Shown: positions 31,352-40,760, counted from the first letter of the stretch. The stretch: 64,000 nt of DNA from Nocardioides rotundus (GCF_019931675.1 NZ_CP082922.1:496001-560000); one strand, 5' to 3'. Numbers and translations are program-made. Notes: a model not told the origin generated them from the sequence alone.

Positions 31352-31891
31352 GACCGCCAGGCCCTCCCACAGCCCCGCGGGTGCCTGTCCTTCCAGCAGC
31401 CGCGCCGCCGGCGGCTCGGGAATCGGATCACCGGCGGTTTGGGAGACGTCCCAGACGTAGGCGGGGCGGGCGGTGATCATCTTCGAGCGCACCACCTCAC
31501 CCGGCCGGGGCTTCTCGCCCTTGCCGAGCCGCCGCCACGAATCCGCATCCGACGGTGTCGCGGTGGCGAACCGGCCGGTGACCGGGGCGAAGATCATGTA
31601 CCCCGGCTGGCCCTTCTGCACTTGCCGGCCCAGGGTCTGCCACTGCCGATACCCGGCCACATACGATGGCACCGGCTCCGGCACCCGGCCCGCCTCATAC
31701 GCGCCCGCGTGCTGAGTCCAGATCAGCAGCGTGTTGGAGAACGATCGCGCCCGGAACCGTGCCGCGAACGCGAGCGCCCGCGCCCAGTCCTCCCCGGAGA
31801 CGAGTTGTTCGACCGCACCGGTCAGCCGCTCGTGCAGCTCGCCGAGTTTCGCCTCCCGGGCAGCCTGGGTGTTCTCCCGTGTCGTGGCCAT

Positions 31892-32399
31892 CGCCGCTGT
31901 CTCCTCCCGATACCCTGAGCACCGGCCGCAATGGGCTCGGTGACCCTCAGGTACGCCGTGGACACCACCACGGGAGAGACGGACGAGAACTGGTGACCGT
32001 CAGGCGCGGCGGTGAACCCGACGAGTCCTTACCGGGATACTCGCCGGCGCCCCGAACTCCGAGCGGGAGCCGCCGATGATGCTGATTCGCGTATCGGAAA
32101 TGCGCTAATGCGAATCATCCGGGTCCGACGATGGCGTGGCGGCTGATGGCGCATCACCTGCTGAATGCGGCACAGACCGGGATCGCGTAGCAGGACGAGC
32201 CCGGTGCTCGGTCGGGCGCAGCGTGGCCAAGGTAGGTCGGCGTCTTGCCGCGGGCATCAGCGAAACGCACCTGAGCTGGGACGCGCTACCAATCGCCTAC
32301 TGGCAACGTGTGATCACGACGCTTAGCAGACCTCAACGGTGGGAGTCGACGCAGCCAGAACAACGAGGCTTGGCAGGTCCGCCTCAGCTCGGTGGAACG
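31892..32399. other. 508-bp gene-free region with one inverted repeat
   Basis: No supported gene is seen between ardC and the nucleotidyltransferase gene. It contains TGATTCGC (32083-32090) and its reverse complement GCGAATCA (32110-32117), 19 bp apart. It could carry the promoter of the minus-strand transfer operon, but no convincing -35/-10 was found. Confidence 0.5.
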
Positions 32400-33248
32400 T
32401 CACCGGCCGAACCCTCGTCGCTCGGGACCTGAAGGCCCCTCGCGCCGCTGCGGGCTGAAGGGGTCATCGAACGGACCGGGACGGCCAGGACGCCGTGTAC
32501 TCGCCCTGGGCGGCAAGCGCCGGTGTGGTTCAGGCTGACGCGGCTCCACCTGGAGGAAACTCGGCACATCTGATGCCCGTTCGGGTCCGTCGCGCAGGTG
32601 CACGGCCCAGGCCAGGAGGCGTTCCTGCACGCCGGCGAAGTCGTCGGCACTGACGCCGTAGTGTGCGGGCTCACTGGGGAGGAACGTGGCGACGCGGGAC
32701 AGTTGCGCGGCGAACATGGCCGTGTCGAAGCCGTCGTCGTGCTCCCGGCCGAGGCCGAGTAACTCCGCGTCGGTGTAGCGGCACGACGTGCGAATGGCGT
32801 CCAGGTCGAGGAAGTCGCGCACCTCACCCCGGGAGTACACCGCCGAGAGCTTCCCGGCGATCGCGTCGCGCTCGGACAGCACCGGCCCGACGTCCAGGTG
32901 CACGGGTGGGTCGGCTCGCCAGTTCAAGGCCAGATCGACATCCAGGACGTCCCCTTCGCCGTCGGACAGGTGGAGGCGGGCGAACTGGGCGAACGACCGT
33001 GCCCGCACCACGGTGTACCCGGCACCGCTGAGGGTGGTCTCGGCGCGCTGGACCACGCGGGCGAACTCCTCGGCGGTGGTCAGGGGCATACCGAACAAGT
33101 CGATGTCCTCCGTCGGCCGGTCGGTCAACGCGTGTTCGCGGATCGCGCTGGCCCCGGCAAGTGCGAACCCGTCATCGCCGATCACCGACAGCAACAGTGC
33201 CGCCACCTTGCGCTGGACCGCGTCCCGGCCCGCCGGGCTATCGGTCAT
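32400..33248 (-). CDS. AbiEii/AbiGii-type nucleotidyltransferase
   Basis: This 282-aa protein has the polymerase-beta-like fold of AbiEii toxins: GDDGFALAGASAIREHALTDRPTEDIDLF (G-S and D-x-D metal site), and GDVLDVDLALNW as the third acidic strand. The C-terminal 55 residues are low-complexity and basic. In type IV toxin-antitoxin pairs this enzyme modifies tRNA or other substrates and blocks growth. It is 27 bp downstream of a small conserved gene, its probable partner. Confidence 0.8.
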   Translation of the reverse strand: MTDSPAGRDAVQRKVAALLLSVIGDDGFALAGASAIREHALTDRPTEDIDLFGMPLTTAEEFARVVQRAETTLSGAGYTVVRARSFAQFARLHLSDGEGDVLDVDLALNWRADPPVHLDVGPVLSERDAIAGKLSAVYSRGEVRDFLDLDAIRTSCRYTDAELLGLGREHDDGFDTAMFAAQLSRVATFLPSEPAHYGVSADDFAGVQERLLAWAVHLRDGPERASDVPSFLQVEPRQPEPHRRLPPRASTRRPGRPGPFDDPFSPQRREGPSGPERRGFGR

Positions 33249-33275
33249 GACCGATCCAGTTCCGAGCCGAGCGGG

Positions 33276-33587
33276 TTATGCGGCCAGCTCGGGGAAGCGT
33301 TCCTCCCACAGCGCCCGGCACCGTTCGGGCAGGATCAGCTCCGCCCACTCGGCGCGCAGCAGCGTCTCGTTCAACAACGCCTCTTGAACCTCGGGAGTCC
33401 CTTCGCGGACCAGGGCACGATAGGCCATGCGCCGCTGACCGGTATCGGACAGGTCGAACCTCCGCGAGGGACCCCAGTGCACCGTGATCGGCAACTCCAG
33501 CACGCCTGAGGCCGGGCCGTGCAGCGCGGACAGCGACGAGGGTGTCTCGTACGGGACGATGTCCCGGTACAGCAGCTTGCCCGCCAT
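33276..33587 (-). CDS. Putative partner of the AbiEii nucleotidyltransferase
   Basis: This 103-aa protein has no known domain that I can name. It contains LELPITVHWGPSRRFDLSD and REGTPEVQEALLNETLLRAEW segments and is helical at the C-terminus. It directly precedes the nucleotidyltransferase gene, so an antitoxin role is possible; it lacks an obvious HTH like AbiEi. ATG 33587 follows GGAGGT at 7 nt. Confidence 0.55.
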   Translation of the reverse strand: MAGKLLYRDIVPYETPSSLSALHGPASGVLELPITVHWGPSRRFDLSDTGQRRMAYRALVREGTPEVQEALLNETLLRAEWAELILPERCRALWEERFPELAA

Positions 33588-33800
33588 CGTGCTCACCTCC
33601 AGCCCACGCTCGTCGTGGGCCTATTCTACCGCCGCCTGGCTTCGCCGCCGGTGGTCGCTGCGCTCGTCCCTGTGCCGCCATGGTGATGCGCCTCCTGTCG
33701 ACGGCCGTCGCCGGGCCTCCCCAGACAGGTGCACACCCGTCGCGCCCGCTGGATCGCTGTGTTCAGTCCTCTCGCGGACCCCGAGAGGCCAGCCAGGATG

Positions 33801-34721
33801 TCAGGCCACGGCGTTCTGGCGGCTGAGGTCCCGGTAACGGGCCGGGGTGATGCCGACGGCCTGGCGGAAGAGGCGGGCGGCGTGTCCGCGGCTGTGCCAG
33901 CCCACCTGGACCATGGCCTGCTCGATCGGCAGGTCGGTCTCGCGTAGCAGGCGGGCCAGGTGCTCGGCCCGCAGCGTCGTGAGGTAGGTCATCGGGGTCT
34001 TGCCGTAGGCGTCGGTGAAGACCCGGCCGAGCTGGGACGGTGACAGGTGCACGGCGCCGGCCAGCTCGGGCAGTGTCCATCGCCGCGCCGGTTGCTCGGC
34101 CATCAGCTTGGCTGCCTGCTGGGCCTCAGCCCGCAACGGGGTGAACTGGCGGTGGCGTGGCATGCCGGGATGGGTGGTCTTGCGCTGGGTCGCCGTCTGC
34201 CGCGCCGGGGTGGTGGTGACGTAGGGGGTGATCACGTCGAGCACGGCGAACAGGAGTGCCTGGAGACGGTAGAAGCGCTCCGGTGCGGGCCCGTCGAGGC
34301 TGAGCGCGACCAGTTCGTCCAGCCATGGCATCAGCATGCCCGCGCGGCCCTCACCGATCCGCAGGATCTGGGCGGGTTCGGAGTACCGCTCATCGATGAA
34401 GTCCTGGGCCTGCCACCGGTCGGTGAAGAATGCGGCGTGCTGCCAGAACACCTGATCGATTATGTAGTCCCGATCCAGATACAGGGTGGTGACGGTGATC
34501 GAGCCCTCAGGCTCGCTGCCGCACAGGGTGCTCGCCCCCAGCATCACCACGTCGCCGACGGTGACGGGTTTCTCACCGAACTCACTGAGCAGGATCGCCG
34601 AGCCGTGCCGAACGAAAATGAGCTTGACGCAGTCGTAGGCGACCGGCCCGATCGGACGATGAATCGCGCGGGTGCGGGCCAGGACCGGCAGGAACCGCTC
34701 GCGGCCAACGTCCGTCACCAT
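33801..34721 (-). CDS. AraC-family transcriptional regulator
   Basis: This 306-aa protein has a cupin-like N-terminal sensing domain and two C-terminal HTHs (WTLPELAGAVHLSPSQLGRVFTDAYGKTPMTYLTTLRAEHLARLLRETD and the GWHSRGHAARLFRQAVGITPARYR motif). It is closely similar along its whole length to the AraC regulator at 41324-42304. It lies 9 bp downstream of the VanZ-RDD gene at the end of the exporter operon. The effector is unknown. Confidence 0.88.
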   Translation of the reverse strand: MVTDVGRERFLPVLARTRAIHRPIGPVAYDCVKLIFVRHGSAILLSEFGEKPVTVGDVVMLGASTLCGSEPEGSITVTTLYLDRDYIIDQVFWQHAAFFTDRWQAQDFIDERYSEPAQILRIGEGRAGMLMPWLDELVALSLDGPAPERFYRLQALLFAVLDVITPYVTTTPARQTATQRKTTHPGMPRHRQFTPLRAEAQQAAKLMAEQPARRWTLPELAGAVHLSPSQLGRVFTDAYGKTPMTYLTTLRAEHLARLLRETDLPIEQAMVQVGWHSRGHAARLFRQAVGITPARYRDLSRQNAVA

Positions 34722-34730
34722 TCAGCACCG

Positions 34731-35888
34731 TCAGCTCTGATCCCCGGGGTGAGTGGCTCCCCGTCCAATGGACCCGCGTGCCGCCTGGGTGTCGTCTGGT
34801 CGGCCTGGGGCGGGCAGTCGTGCGTCACGCCAGCCGCATCCTGAGACGACACCACTGAGTCCACCCGGAGTGATGGAGACCGAGACGATGGCGGCCAGTG
34901 CCAGGAGTGGGCTCAGCAGCGCGGTGGGGAACCCGAGAAAGAGCCCGGTGGGGATGGCGCCCTGCACGACCAGCGCGCGGACCAGGAGCCGCGATCGCGA
35001 TCCATGCTTCGGCACCGGCGCGAGGTAGACCGTGCGCTGCCCGAGCGACGCGCCGGTGCCGATCAGTGCCGGCACGACGACAATGACCATCGCGGCCAGC
35101 CAGGCACCGAGGAAGATCGCCTGTTGCAGCTCCAGCAGCTGTGCCGGCGTCAGCGCCTGGCCGGGTCCTCCTTGCGTGATGGCGTAGATGGTCGAGGCGA
35201 TGGTTCCGCCGAGCACGGCGGCGAGCACGAGGTACCAGGCGTCGAGGAGCATCCCGAGCAGGCGGCGGCCGCGGGTGACGGGACGCGCCCGGTCGCGTCG
35301 GGCGAGCAGGTGGGACTTGGTCGACAGCAGCCGTGGGGTGATCTTCTCCAGCCCCATGCCGATGACTGCGCCGGTGGTGTTGGTGACCAGGTCGGTGGTG
35401 TCGGCGAACCGGTAGGGGCACGGTGCCAGACCCCAGTTGCCGGTGAGCTGGGTCAGCTCGATCAGGACCGAGGTGCCCAGCGCGGCGGCCAGGACGACGC
35501 CGCGGGGCCATTCGAAGACGCGGCGCACGATCAGTCCGAAGGGGATGAACAGCACCATGTTGAGCGTGAACTCCCAGACGAGCCAGTCGCTGGCGACGGC
35601 CATCGCCCCTTGGGTCTGGATGAGGTCGATGAGTTCGCGGGGGAAGCGCAGCGGGTCAAACAGCGGTTCGGTGGCGTGTGCCGCGCAGTACCCGGGGGTG
35701 AACTCGGGCAGCGGGAAGACGGTGAAGGCGACGATGGCGGTGGCGTAGATGAACCCGGCGGTGGTCCACAGCATCCGCAGGGCGTCGAAGCGGCCGTAGC
35801 GGCGGTACTGCCACACCAGTAGCGGCAGGAACAGCACCGCCGACACGACCAGGCCGACGAGGATCGAGCCGAAGACCTGCGCTGCCAT
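34731..35888 (-). CDS. VanZ-RDD family membrane protein
   Basis: This 385-aa membrane protein joins a VanZ-like domain (residues about 40-180, with FPLPEF, WEFTLNMVLFIPFGLIVRRVF and STSVLIELTQL-type helices) to an RDD domain (about 205-340, RARPVTRGRRLLGMLLDAWYLVLAAV). VanZ homologues are linked to glycopeptide and antimicrobial tolerance. It is in the operon of the LanFEG-like exporter, so a role in envelope protection is likely but unproved. Confidence 0.8.
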   Translation of the reverse strand: MAAQVFGSILVGLVVSAVLFLPLLVWQYRRYGRFDALRMLWTTAGFIYATAIVAFTVFPLPEFTPGYCAAHATEPLFDPLRFPRELIDLIQTQGAMAVASDWLVWEFTLNMVLFIPFGLIVRRVFEWPRGVVLAAALGTSVLIELTQLTGNWGLAPCPYRFADTTDLVTNTTGAVIGMGLEKITPRLLSTKSHLLARRDRARPVTRGRRLLGMLLDAWYLVLAAVLGGTIASTIYAITQGGPGQALTPAQLLELQQAIFLGAWLAAMVIVVVPALIGTGASLGQRTVYLAPVPKHGSRSRLLVRALVVQGAIPTGLFLGFPTALLSPLLALAAIVSVSITPGGLSGVVSGCGWRDARLPAPGRPDDTQAARGSIGRGATHPGDQS

Positions 35889-35922
35889 CAGAACACCTCA
35901 CTCGCGCGGCCGATGATCGGGC

Positions 35923-36327
35923 TCAGCCGAAGACGAGGGTCTTGATGTAGTCGATGACCTCGTGCAGCTCGTCGTAGTCGCGGATCGCCGGGTCGGCGAC
36001 CACGACGTTCCACATGGTCGCGACGCCTGCCAGCAGGGCGAACAGCACGACGGAGACGATCAACCCCGTGACGGCGACCCCGGCCCCATGGGTCGATCCG
36101 CGCAGCCCGGTCCAGGCGACGACGATCCCGGCGCCAGCGACCAGCGCGGGCAGGAAGCCGACGTAGGGGATGAGCAGGAAGATCGGTGCGGCAAGGAGCG
36201 CCACCACGGCCAGGACCAGGGGCGAATATTCCGCTGCCGGTCGCGGACTTGCTACGGACCGGGGCGGCGGAGGTGTTGTTCTGGTAGACGTGCACCGGGG
36301 GCCGGAGTTCGGCTTCGGGGTGGACAT
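35923..36327 (-). CDS. DUF4190-like small membrane protein
   Basis: This 134-aa protein has a polar proline-rich start and three hydrophobic helices (about 36-53, 58-75, 84-107), then a short charged tail. The helix pattern (LVLAVVALLAAP, FLPALVAGAGIVVAWTGLRG) resembles DUF4190 proteins of unknown function. AAGGAAAC precedes ATG 36327. Gene order ties it to the exporter operon. Confidence 0.65.
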   Translation of the reverse strand: MSTPKPNSGPRCTSTRTTPPPPRSVASPRPAAEYSPLVLAVVALLAAPIFLLIPYVGFLPALVAGAGIVVAWTGLRGSTHGAGVAVTGLIVSVVLFALLAGVATMWNVVVADPAIRDYDELHEVIDYIKTLVFG

Positions 36328-36359
36328 GATGGTTTCCTTTCACAGGCGGGACGCGGGGG

Positions 36360-37109
36360 TCAGATACGGGTATCGCGGCGTTCGAGAACGGCGGTTGTCA
36401 CGACGATGAGCACGACGGTTTGCAGCACGATGGCGATGGGAATTGACGTGATATCGCCGACGGTGATGGTGCCGGTGTCCACGAACGCGCCGGTGCCCAG
36501 TAGCGCGGTGCGGGTGGCCAACCCGTAGGGCGAGATGAGCGCGGCGTTGCCTACCGCCATGAGCGCGGCGGTCGAGATGCCTGCGGCGACGAGGGCGACC
36601 GCGATGGGTGCGGCGAAGGAGCGCATGACCATCGACAACGCCGATTGGATCAGGGCTGTCGGGATCGTCGCCACCACGAGCAGGATCGTGATGCCGAAGT
36701 ATTGGCCGGGAAGCATGCCGGGCAGGTCGAAGGCGAGCTTGCCGATCGCGATGACCGCGGCAAGCAGGATGACCTGCATGATCGCGCTGAGCCCTGCGAT
36801 CACGGCGGCTTTGGCGACGACGATGCGCCACGAGGAGGTGGGGCCGCTCATCAGGGCGTTCCAGTTGCTGCCGCGGTGCTCGGCCCGCCAGGCCAGGGAG
36901 CCGAGGATCGCGATGCCGATAGCCAGCGGGAAGAGCCCGTAGAACCCGACGGACTGCAACCACACCGTGTGCCACCCGTCGTCGGGCTGCTCGCCATCAG
37001 CGAGCTGGGTCGCCGCACCGGCGAGCACGAGGACGATGGGCAGGAGCACCACGACCGGCCAGGCCAGGGAGCGCTTGAGTTTGATCAGTTCGGCGTTGAG
37101 CGCGCCCAT
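36360..37109 (-). CDS. LanG/MutG-like ABC-2 permease
   Basis: This 249-aa protein has six TM helices and the family start MGALNAELIKLKRSLAWP. It resembles the permeases of lantibiotic-protection and bacitracin-type exporters. It starts 1 bp after the stop of the sister permease, so both are translated together, presumably as a heterodimer driven by the upstream ATPase. Confidence 0.85.
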   Translation of the reverse strand: MGALNAELIKLKRSLAWPVVVLLPIVLVLAGAATQLADGEQPDDGWHTVWLQSVGFYGLFPLAIGIAILGSLAWRAEHRGSNWNALMSGPTSSWRIVVAKAAVIAGLSAIMQVILLAAVIAIGKLAFDLPGMLPGQYFGITILLVVATIPTALIQSALSMVMRSFAAPIAVALVAAGISTAALMAVGNAALISPYGLATRTALLGTGAFVDTGTITVGDITSIPIAIVLQTVVLIVVTTAVLERRDTRI

Positions 37110-37110
37110 G

Positions 37111-37860
37111 TCAGGCCTCCTGACGGTCGAAACGGCCGGTGGTGATGAGGAAGAACACCGCGACGACGAGAGCGAGTGCCGCGATGCTCGGGTACGACAG
37201 CGGGATGGCGACGTAGCCGCTGGCTGCGTAGTCGGCGGCCCTGGCCAGGGCGTAGTAGCCCCACGGGGTGAGGTGTGCCGCCGCGGCGGGCAGGCCTTGG
37301 GAGAACACGGCCAGAACGCTCCCGAGGACTCCGATGCCGAGGGCGACGAGCTGGTTGTCGATCTTCGCCGAGAGCAGGATGTGCAGGGCGAGGACGACGA
37401 GGTTGATGACGAGCATGCACCCGGTGAACCCCACCCAATGAGCGAACGGGATCGGCGCGAGGATGCCGGCGAGCAACTTCCCCGCCACGAGGACCAGCAG
37501 GCTGGTGCCGGCGGTGATCGCTGCGACGACGATGCCCAGCGTGATGAGCTTGGCCCGGCAGACACCGCCCGGGGTCAGTCCGGAGGTCGCTTGCAGTAGC
37601 CACCCATTGCCCTGATGCTCGATATCGGTCTGACGCGAGGCGAGCACCGCCAGCAGCAGCGGGAAGACCAGAGGGATGGCCAAGGACATGCCCGCCAACA
37701 GCCCGTTCCACGCCGCGGGTGAGTCCGGATCGAAGTCCGGGCTCGACACGATGGTGAACAGGGACAGTCCAAGGACGGCGACGACCATAGCTACGGCGAT
37801 GACGCCGACTCTCAGGTGTCGCATCTTGGCGAACTCGTTCGCTACGGCGCGCGTGTTCAC
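37111..37860 (-). CDS. LanE/MutE-like ABC-2 permease
   Basis: This 249-aa, six-helix permease starts MNTRAVANEFAKMRHLRVG and has the SRQTDIEHQGNGW motif that marks the lantibiotic-protection permeases. GTG 37860 overlaps the original stop of the ATPase gene as GTGA, which both fixes the start and reveals that the ATPase once extended to this point. Confidence 0.86.
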   Translation of the reverse strand: MNTRAVANEFAKMRHLRVGVIAVAMVVAVLGLSLFTIVSSPDFDPDSPAAWNGLLAGMSLAIPLVFPLLLAVLASRQTDIEHQGNGWLLQATSGLTPGGVCRAKLITLGIVVAAITAGTSLLVLVAGKLLAGILAPIPFAHWVGFTGCMLVINLVVLALHILLSAKIDNQLVALGIGVLGSVLAVFSQGLPAAAAHLTPWGYYALARAADYAASGYVAIPLSYPSIAALALVVAVFFLITTGRFDRQEA

Positions 37861-38734
37861 AGGCCGCCTCCGGCGGTGAGATGCATGAACACGTCTTCGA
37901 GGGTCTGCTCGTCGCGGCGCACGCCGAAGATGCCGATCCCCTCATGGACGAGCGCGGCGACGACCCCAGCGGTCTGACGATCGTCCAGGGCCGGTACGGC
38001 GACCTCTCCGGTGTCGGTCATGCGGCCGTTGAATGAGGTCAGCTTGGCGACGGCGGTTCGGGGGTCGGAGCAGCCATCAGCTGCTCCCGCGTGCCCTGGA
38101 AGATCATCTGGCCCTGGCTGAGAATGCCCAGCATGTTCGCGGTCTTGTCGATCTCACCCAACAGGTGGGAGGAGACCATGACGGTCACACCGTCGTTCGC
38201 GAGCCGGCGCAGCAGGGTGCGGATTTCGTCGATGCCGGCGGGGTCGAGGCCGTTGGTCGGCTCATCCAGGATCAGCAGCTGCGGCTGGCGGGCCAGGGCC
38301 ATCGCAATGCCCAGGCGCTGCTTCATGCCCAGGGAGTACTCGCGAACCTTCTTGTCCATCTGGTTCTGCATCCGCACCGTGGCCACCGCGAAGTCGATCT
38401 GCTGCCGGTTCAACCCCAGCAGCCGCTGAACGATGCGCATGTTTTCCGAGCCCGTCAGGTGCGCGTAGCCAGGCGGGGATTCGATGAGCGAGCCAATGCC
38501 AGCCAGCAGCTGTCGCCGAGTGCCGCGAGTCATCGGCTGGCCCAGCACCTGCACCTCCCCGCTGGTGGGCTGGATCAGGGAGAGCAGCATCTTCATCGTG
38601 GTGGACTTTCCCGACCCGTTCGGGCCGAGGAACCCGTACACGCACCCTTCCGGGATGCGTAGGTTCAGGTCCTCCACGACGGTGCGCGTGCCGTAGCGCT
38701 TGGTCAGGCCTTCTGTGGCGACGATGTCGGTCAT
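37857..38734 (-). pseudogene. LanF-like ABC ATPase, 3' end frameshifted
   Basis: The in-frame part (38039-38734, 231 aa) has Walker A GPNGSGKST, signature YSLGMKQRLGIAMALA, Walker B LLILDEP and the H-loop, so the nucleotide-binding core is complete. It then runs out of frame and stops at 38039. In another frame the sequence from about 38070 to 37857 encodes the family's C-terminal region (DPRTAVAKLTSFNGR, then GIFGVRRDEQTLEDVFMHL) and a stop that overlaps the next gene. A small deletion or shift near 38070-38090 therefore truncates it. Residual function is possible. Confidence 0.8.
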
Positions 38735-38774
38735 GCCATCCACTGTCGCGAGATCGCGAAGCGGAATCGTCTCG

Positions 38775-38841
38775 CCTGAGGCATATCTTGCGCGTATGCC
38801 TCAGGTGATACAGCGGCGTCGGCGTATGGCTGAAGTGATAC
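38775..38841. promoter_or_regulatory. Operator repeats between RR gene and exporter operon
   Basis: CCTGAGGCATA (38775-38785) and TATGCCTCAGG (38795-38805) form a perfect 11-bp inverted repeat. GTATGCCTCAGGTGATAC (38794-38811) is repeated as GTATGGCTGAAGTGATAC at 38824-38841 (15 of 18 matches), exactly 30 bp apart. This three-half-site array just upstream of the ATPase gene fits binding by the adjacent response regulator. Confidence 0.65.
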
Positions 38842-38859
38842 GCGGAAGGCGCCGGTGCG

Positions 38860-39531
38860 TCAGTGTTCGCCGGCCTCCACGAGCCCGCTCTCATAGGCCA
38901 GGACGACGGCCTGCACCCGATCGCGCAGACCCAGCTTGGTCAGGATGCGCCCGACGTGCACCTTGACCGTTCCCTCGCTCAACACAAGCTGCTCAGCGAT
39001 CTCGGCGTTCGACAGCCCGCGAGCGACCAGCCGCAAGACCTCGTGCTCGCGCGGGGTCAGCTCCTCGAACCGGGCATGATCCCGCTCGGGCTCGACGCTG
39101 GTCGGGCGCGCGCGCGTGAAGTGATTGAGCAGCCGGCGCGTGGTACTCGGAGCGACCACAGCATCCCCCTTGTGCACATGGCCGATGGCGGCGGCGATGT
39201 CCTCCACCGGGGTGTCCTTGAGCAGGAACCCGGACGCGCCGGCCTGGAGGGCGTCATAGGCGTACTCGTCCAGGTCGAAGGTCGTCAGAATCAGCACCCG
39301 TGGCGCGTCCTGCCGGGCGCGGATGCGTCGGGTGGCCTCCACGCCGCTCATCCGCGGCATCCGCACGTCCATCAGCACCACATCGGCTTCAACGGTGCGC
39401 AACAGGTCGAGAGCGGTGTCACCGTCGTCAGCTTCCCCGACGACATCGATTTCCGGCCGGGATTCGAGCACCATCCGGAATCCCATCCGGATCATCTCCT
39501 GGTCATCAACCAGGACAACACGAACGCTCAT
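38860..39531 (-). CDS. NarL/LuxR-type response regulator
   Basis: This 223-aa protein has a receiver domain (acidic DDQEMIR, phospho-Asp in VVLMDVRMPRMSG, Lys in LLKDT) and a LuxR-type HTH (LTPREHEVLRLVARGLSNAEIAEQLVLSEGTVKVHVGRIL). ATG overlaps the kinase stop (ATGA). It most likely activates the adjacent LanFEG-like exporter through the repeats at 38775-38841. Confidence 0.93.
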   Translation of the reverse strand: MSVRVVLVDDQEMIRMGFRMVLESRPEIDVVGEADDGDTALDLLRTVEADVVLMDVRMPRMSGVEATRRIRARQDAPRVLILTTFDLDEYAYDALQAGASGFLLKDTPVEDIAAAIGHVHKGDAVVAPSTTRRLLNHFTRARPTSVEPERDHARFEELTPREHEVLRLVARGLSNAEIAEQLVLSEGTVKVHVGRILTKLGLRDRVQAVVLAYESGLVEAGEH

Positions 39532-40760
39532 CGCTCACCCCTGATCGGCAAAACCACAGCCACCTCGAAACCGCCACTTGGTCGCATGCCGGCATGCAGC
39601 GTGCCACCGTAGGCGGTTATGCGTTCCCGCATCCCCACCAAACCGTGCCCGACCGGTTCGCCGGCAAGCGGGTCGTCGAGCCCCCGACCATCATCGGTGA
39701 CCCGCACTTCCACCTCGGACTCCCCGTAACGGAGCCGGACCTCCACAGCGCTCACCGAGCCGGCGTGCCTATGCACATTCGTCAAGGCTTCCTGCACGAT
39801 CCGATACACGGTCAGGTCCAAGCCAGCGGTCAGCGGCACTGCTTCGCCCTCAACTGTGAGCGTCACGGGGAGGCCAGTCTCCTTCGAGTCCTCCACGAGC
39901 CGCCCCAGTTGGGCGATTCCGGGCTGCGGTGCGTGCGAGCCCGGTTCGTCGTCACGCAGGACGCCAAGCATCCGACGCATTTCCGCCAGCGCACTGCGTC
40001 CCGTGTCCCGCACCCCCAGCATCGCCGACTTCGCCCGTTCCGGCTCGGCGTCCACTATGGAGGCCGCGCCCTCGGACATCACGACCACGACGCTGAGGCT
40101 GTGGGAGACGATGTCATGGATTTCGCGGGCGATCCTGGCTCGTTCCTCGGCCACCGCGATCTGCGCCTGCGCTTCCCGCTCGCGCTCCAGCTGATGGGCA
40201 CGCTCCTGCAAGCTCGCAACATACTCACGGCGTACCCGCACCAGGGTGCCCCACGTCCAGACCAACGCGATCAGCGCGACCAGGGACAACAGCTCACCCA
40301 TGTCGATGAAGTTCTCGCCGAGCCGAGGCAGGACCGCCCAGAGCAGCCAGATCACCACGGCAACAGCAACGGGGAAGGAGACCGCCCAGCCGTACCGCGT
40401 CGCGACGTTGTACACGGCGAGCAACAACATGAAGTCGGCGGCAATGATCGGCGCGCCCAACAACACCTGCACACACGCCGCAGTCAGCATCACCCCCAGC
40501 ACCACCAGCGGGTACCGGCGGCGCCACAGATACGGCGCGCACAAACCGACCGAGACCACGATCAGTCCGACAAGGCGCGGACCATCACTGACGTACACCG
40601 GCAGAATCGGCAGGTTATAGGCAAACACCGCAAGCGCGACCAACACATCGAGCAACCACGCCCGCTCGCGCAACCACGACCCCGGCGCCCGCGGCAACTC
40701 CGGCTGTCCAGTGGTTGCGTCTGCTGTGCCCCTCCCGGTGGCAGTGCTCGCGCTGCTCAT
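39528..40760 (-). CDS. NarL-type sensor histidine kinase
   Basis: This 410-aa protein has five or six TM helices in the first 190 residues with short loops and no large sensor domain. It then has the HisKA_3 motif ARIAREIHDIVSHSLSVVVV with the phospho-acceptor His and an ATPase domain ending ...DDGRGLDDPLAGEPVGHGLVGMRERITAYGG. Short-loop sensors next to such exporters commonly respond to antimicrobial peptides or envelope stress. Confidence 0.92.
   Translation of the reverse strand: MSSASTATGRGTADATTGQPELPRAPGSWLRERAWLLDVLVALAVFAYNLPILPVYVSDGPRLVGLIVVSVGLCAPYLWRRRYPLVVLGVMLTAACVQVLLGAPIIAADFMLLLAVYNVATRYGWAVSFPVAVAVVIWLLWAVLPRLGENFIDMGELLSLVALIALVWTWGTLVRVRREYVASLQERAHQLEREREAQAQIAVAEERARIAREIHDIVSHSLSVVVVMSEGAASIVDAEPERAKSAMLGVRDTGRSALAEMRRMLGVLRDDEPGSHAPQPGIAQLGRLVEDSKETGLPVTLTVEGEAVPLTAGLDLTVYRIVQEALTNVHRHAGSVSAVEVRLRYGESEVEVRVTDDGRGLDDPLAGEPVGHGLVGMRERITAYGGTLHAGMRPSGGFEVAVVLPIRGER

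Larger units (their letters stand above)
29310..31891 (-). pseudogene. ArdC-like antirestriction gene, broken by an IS
   Basis: The N-terminal fragment (31352-31891) has the ArdC ssDNA-binding domain: SFSNTLLIWTQ, YRQWQTLGRQVQKGQPGYMIFAPV and the KPRPGEVV strand. The C-terminal fragment (29310-29886) holds the zinc metallopeptidase motif HELGH. The IS256-like element lies exactly between GLWEGLAV and the VRTRGFEVLRVPH part. ArdC-type proteins protect incoming single-stranded ICE DNA from restriction; this copy is not functional as one protein. ATG 31891 has GGAGGAG upstream. Confidence 0.85.

Noticed and set aside
34021..34060. Further AGGTGCAC copies in the AraC genes (also near 41596) and at 32596
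   Set aside because: They encode conserved protein residues (VHLS or VHLRD), so they are explained by coding constraint.
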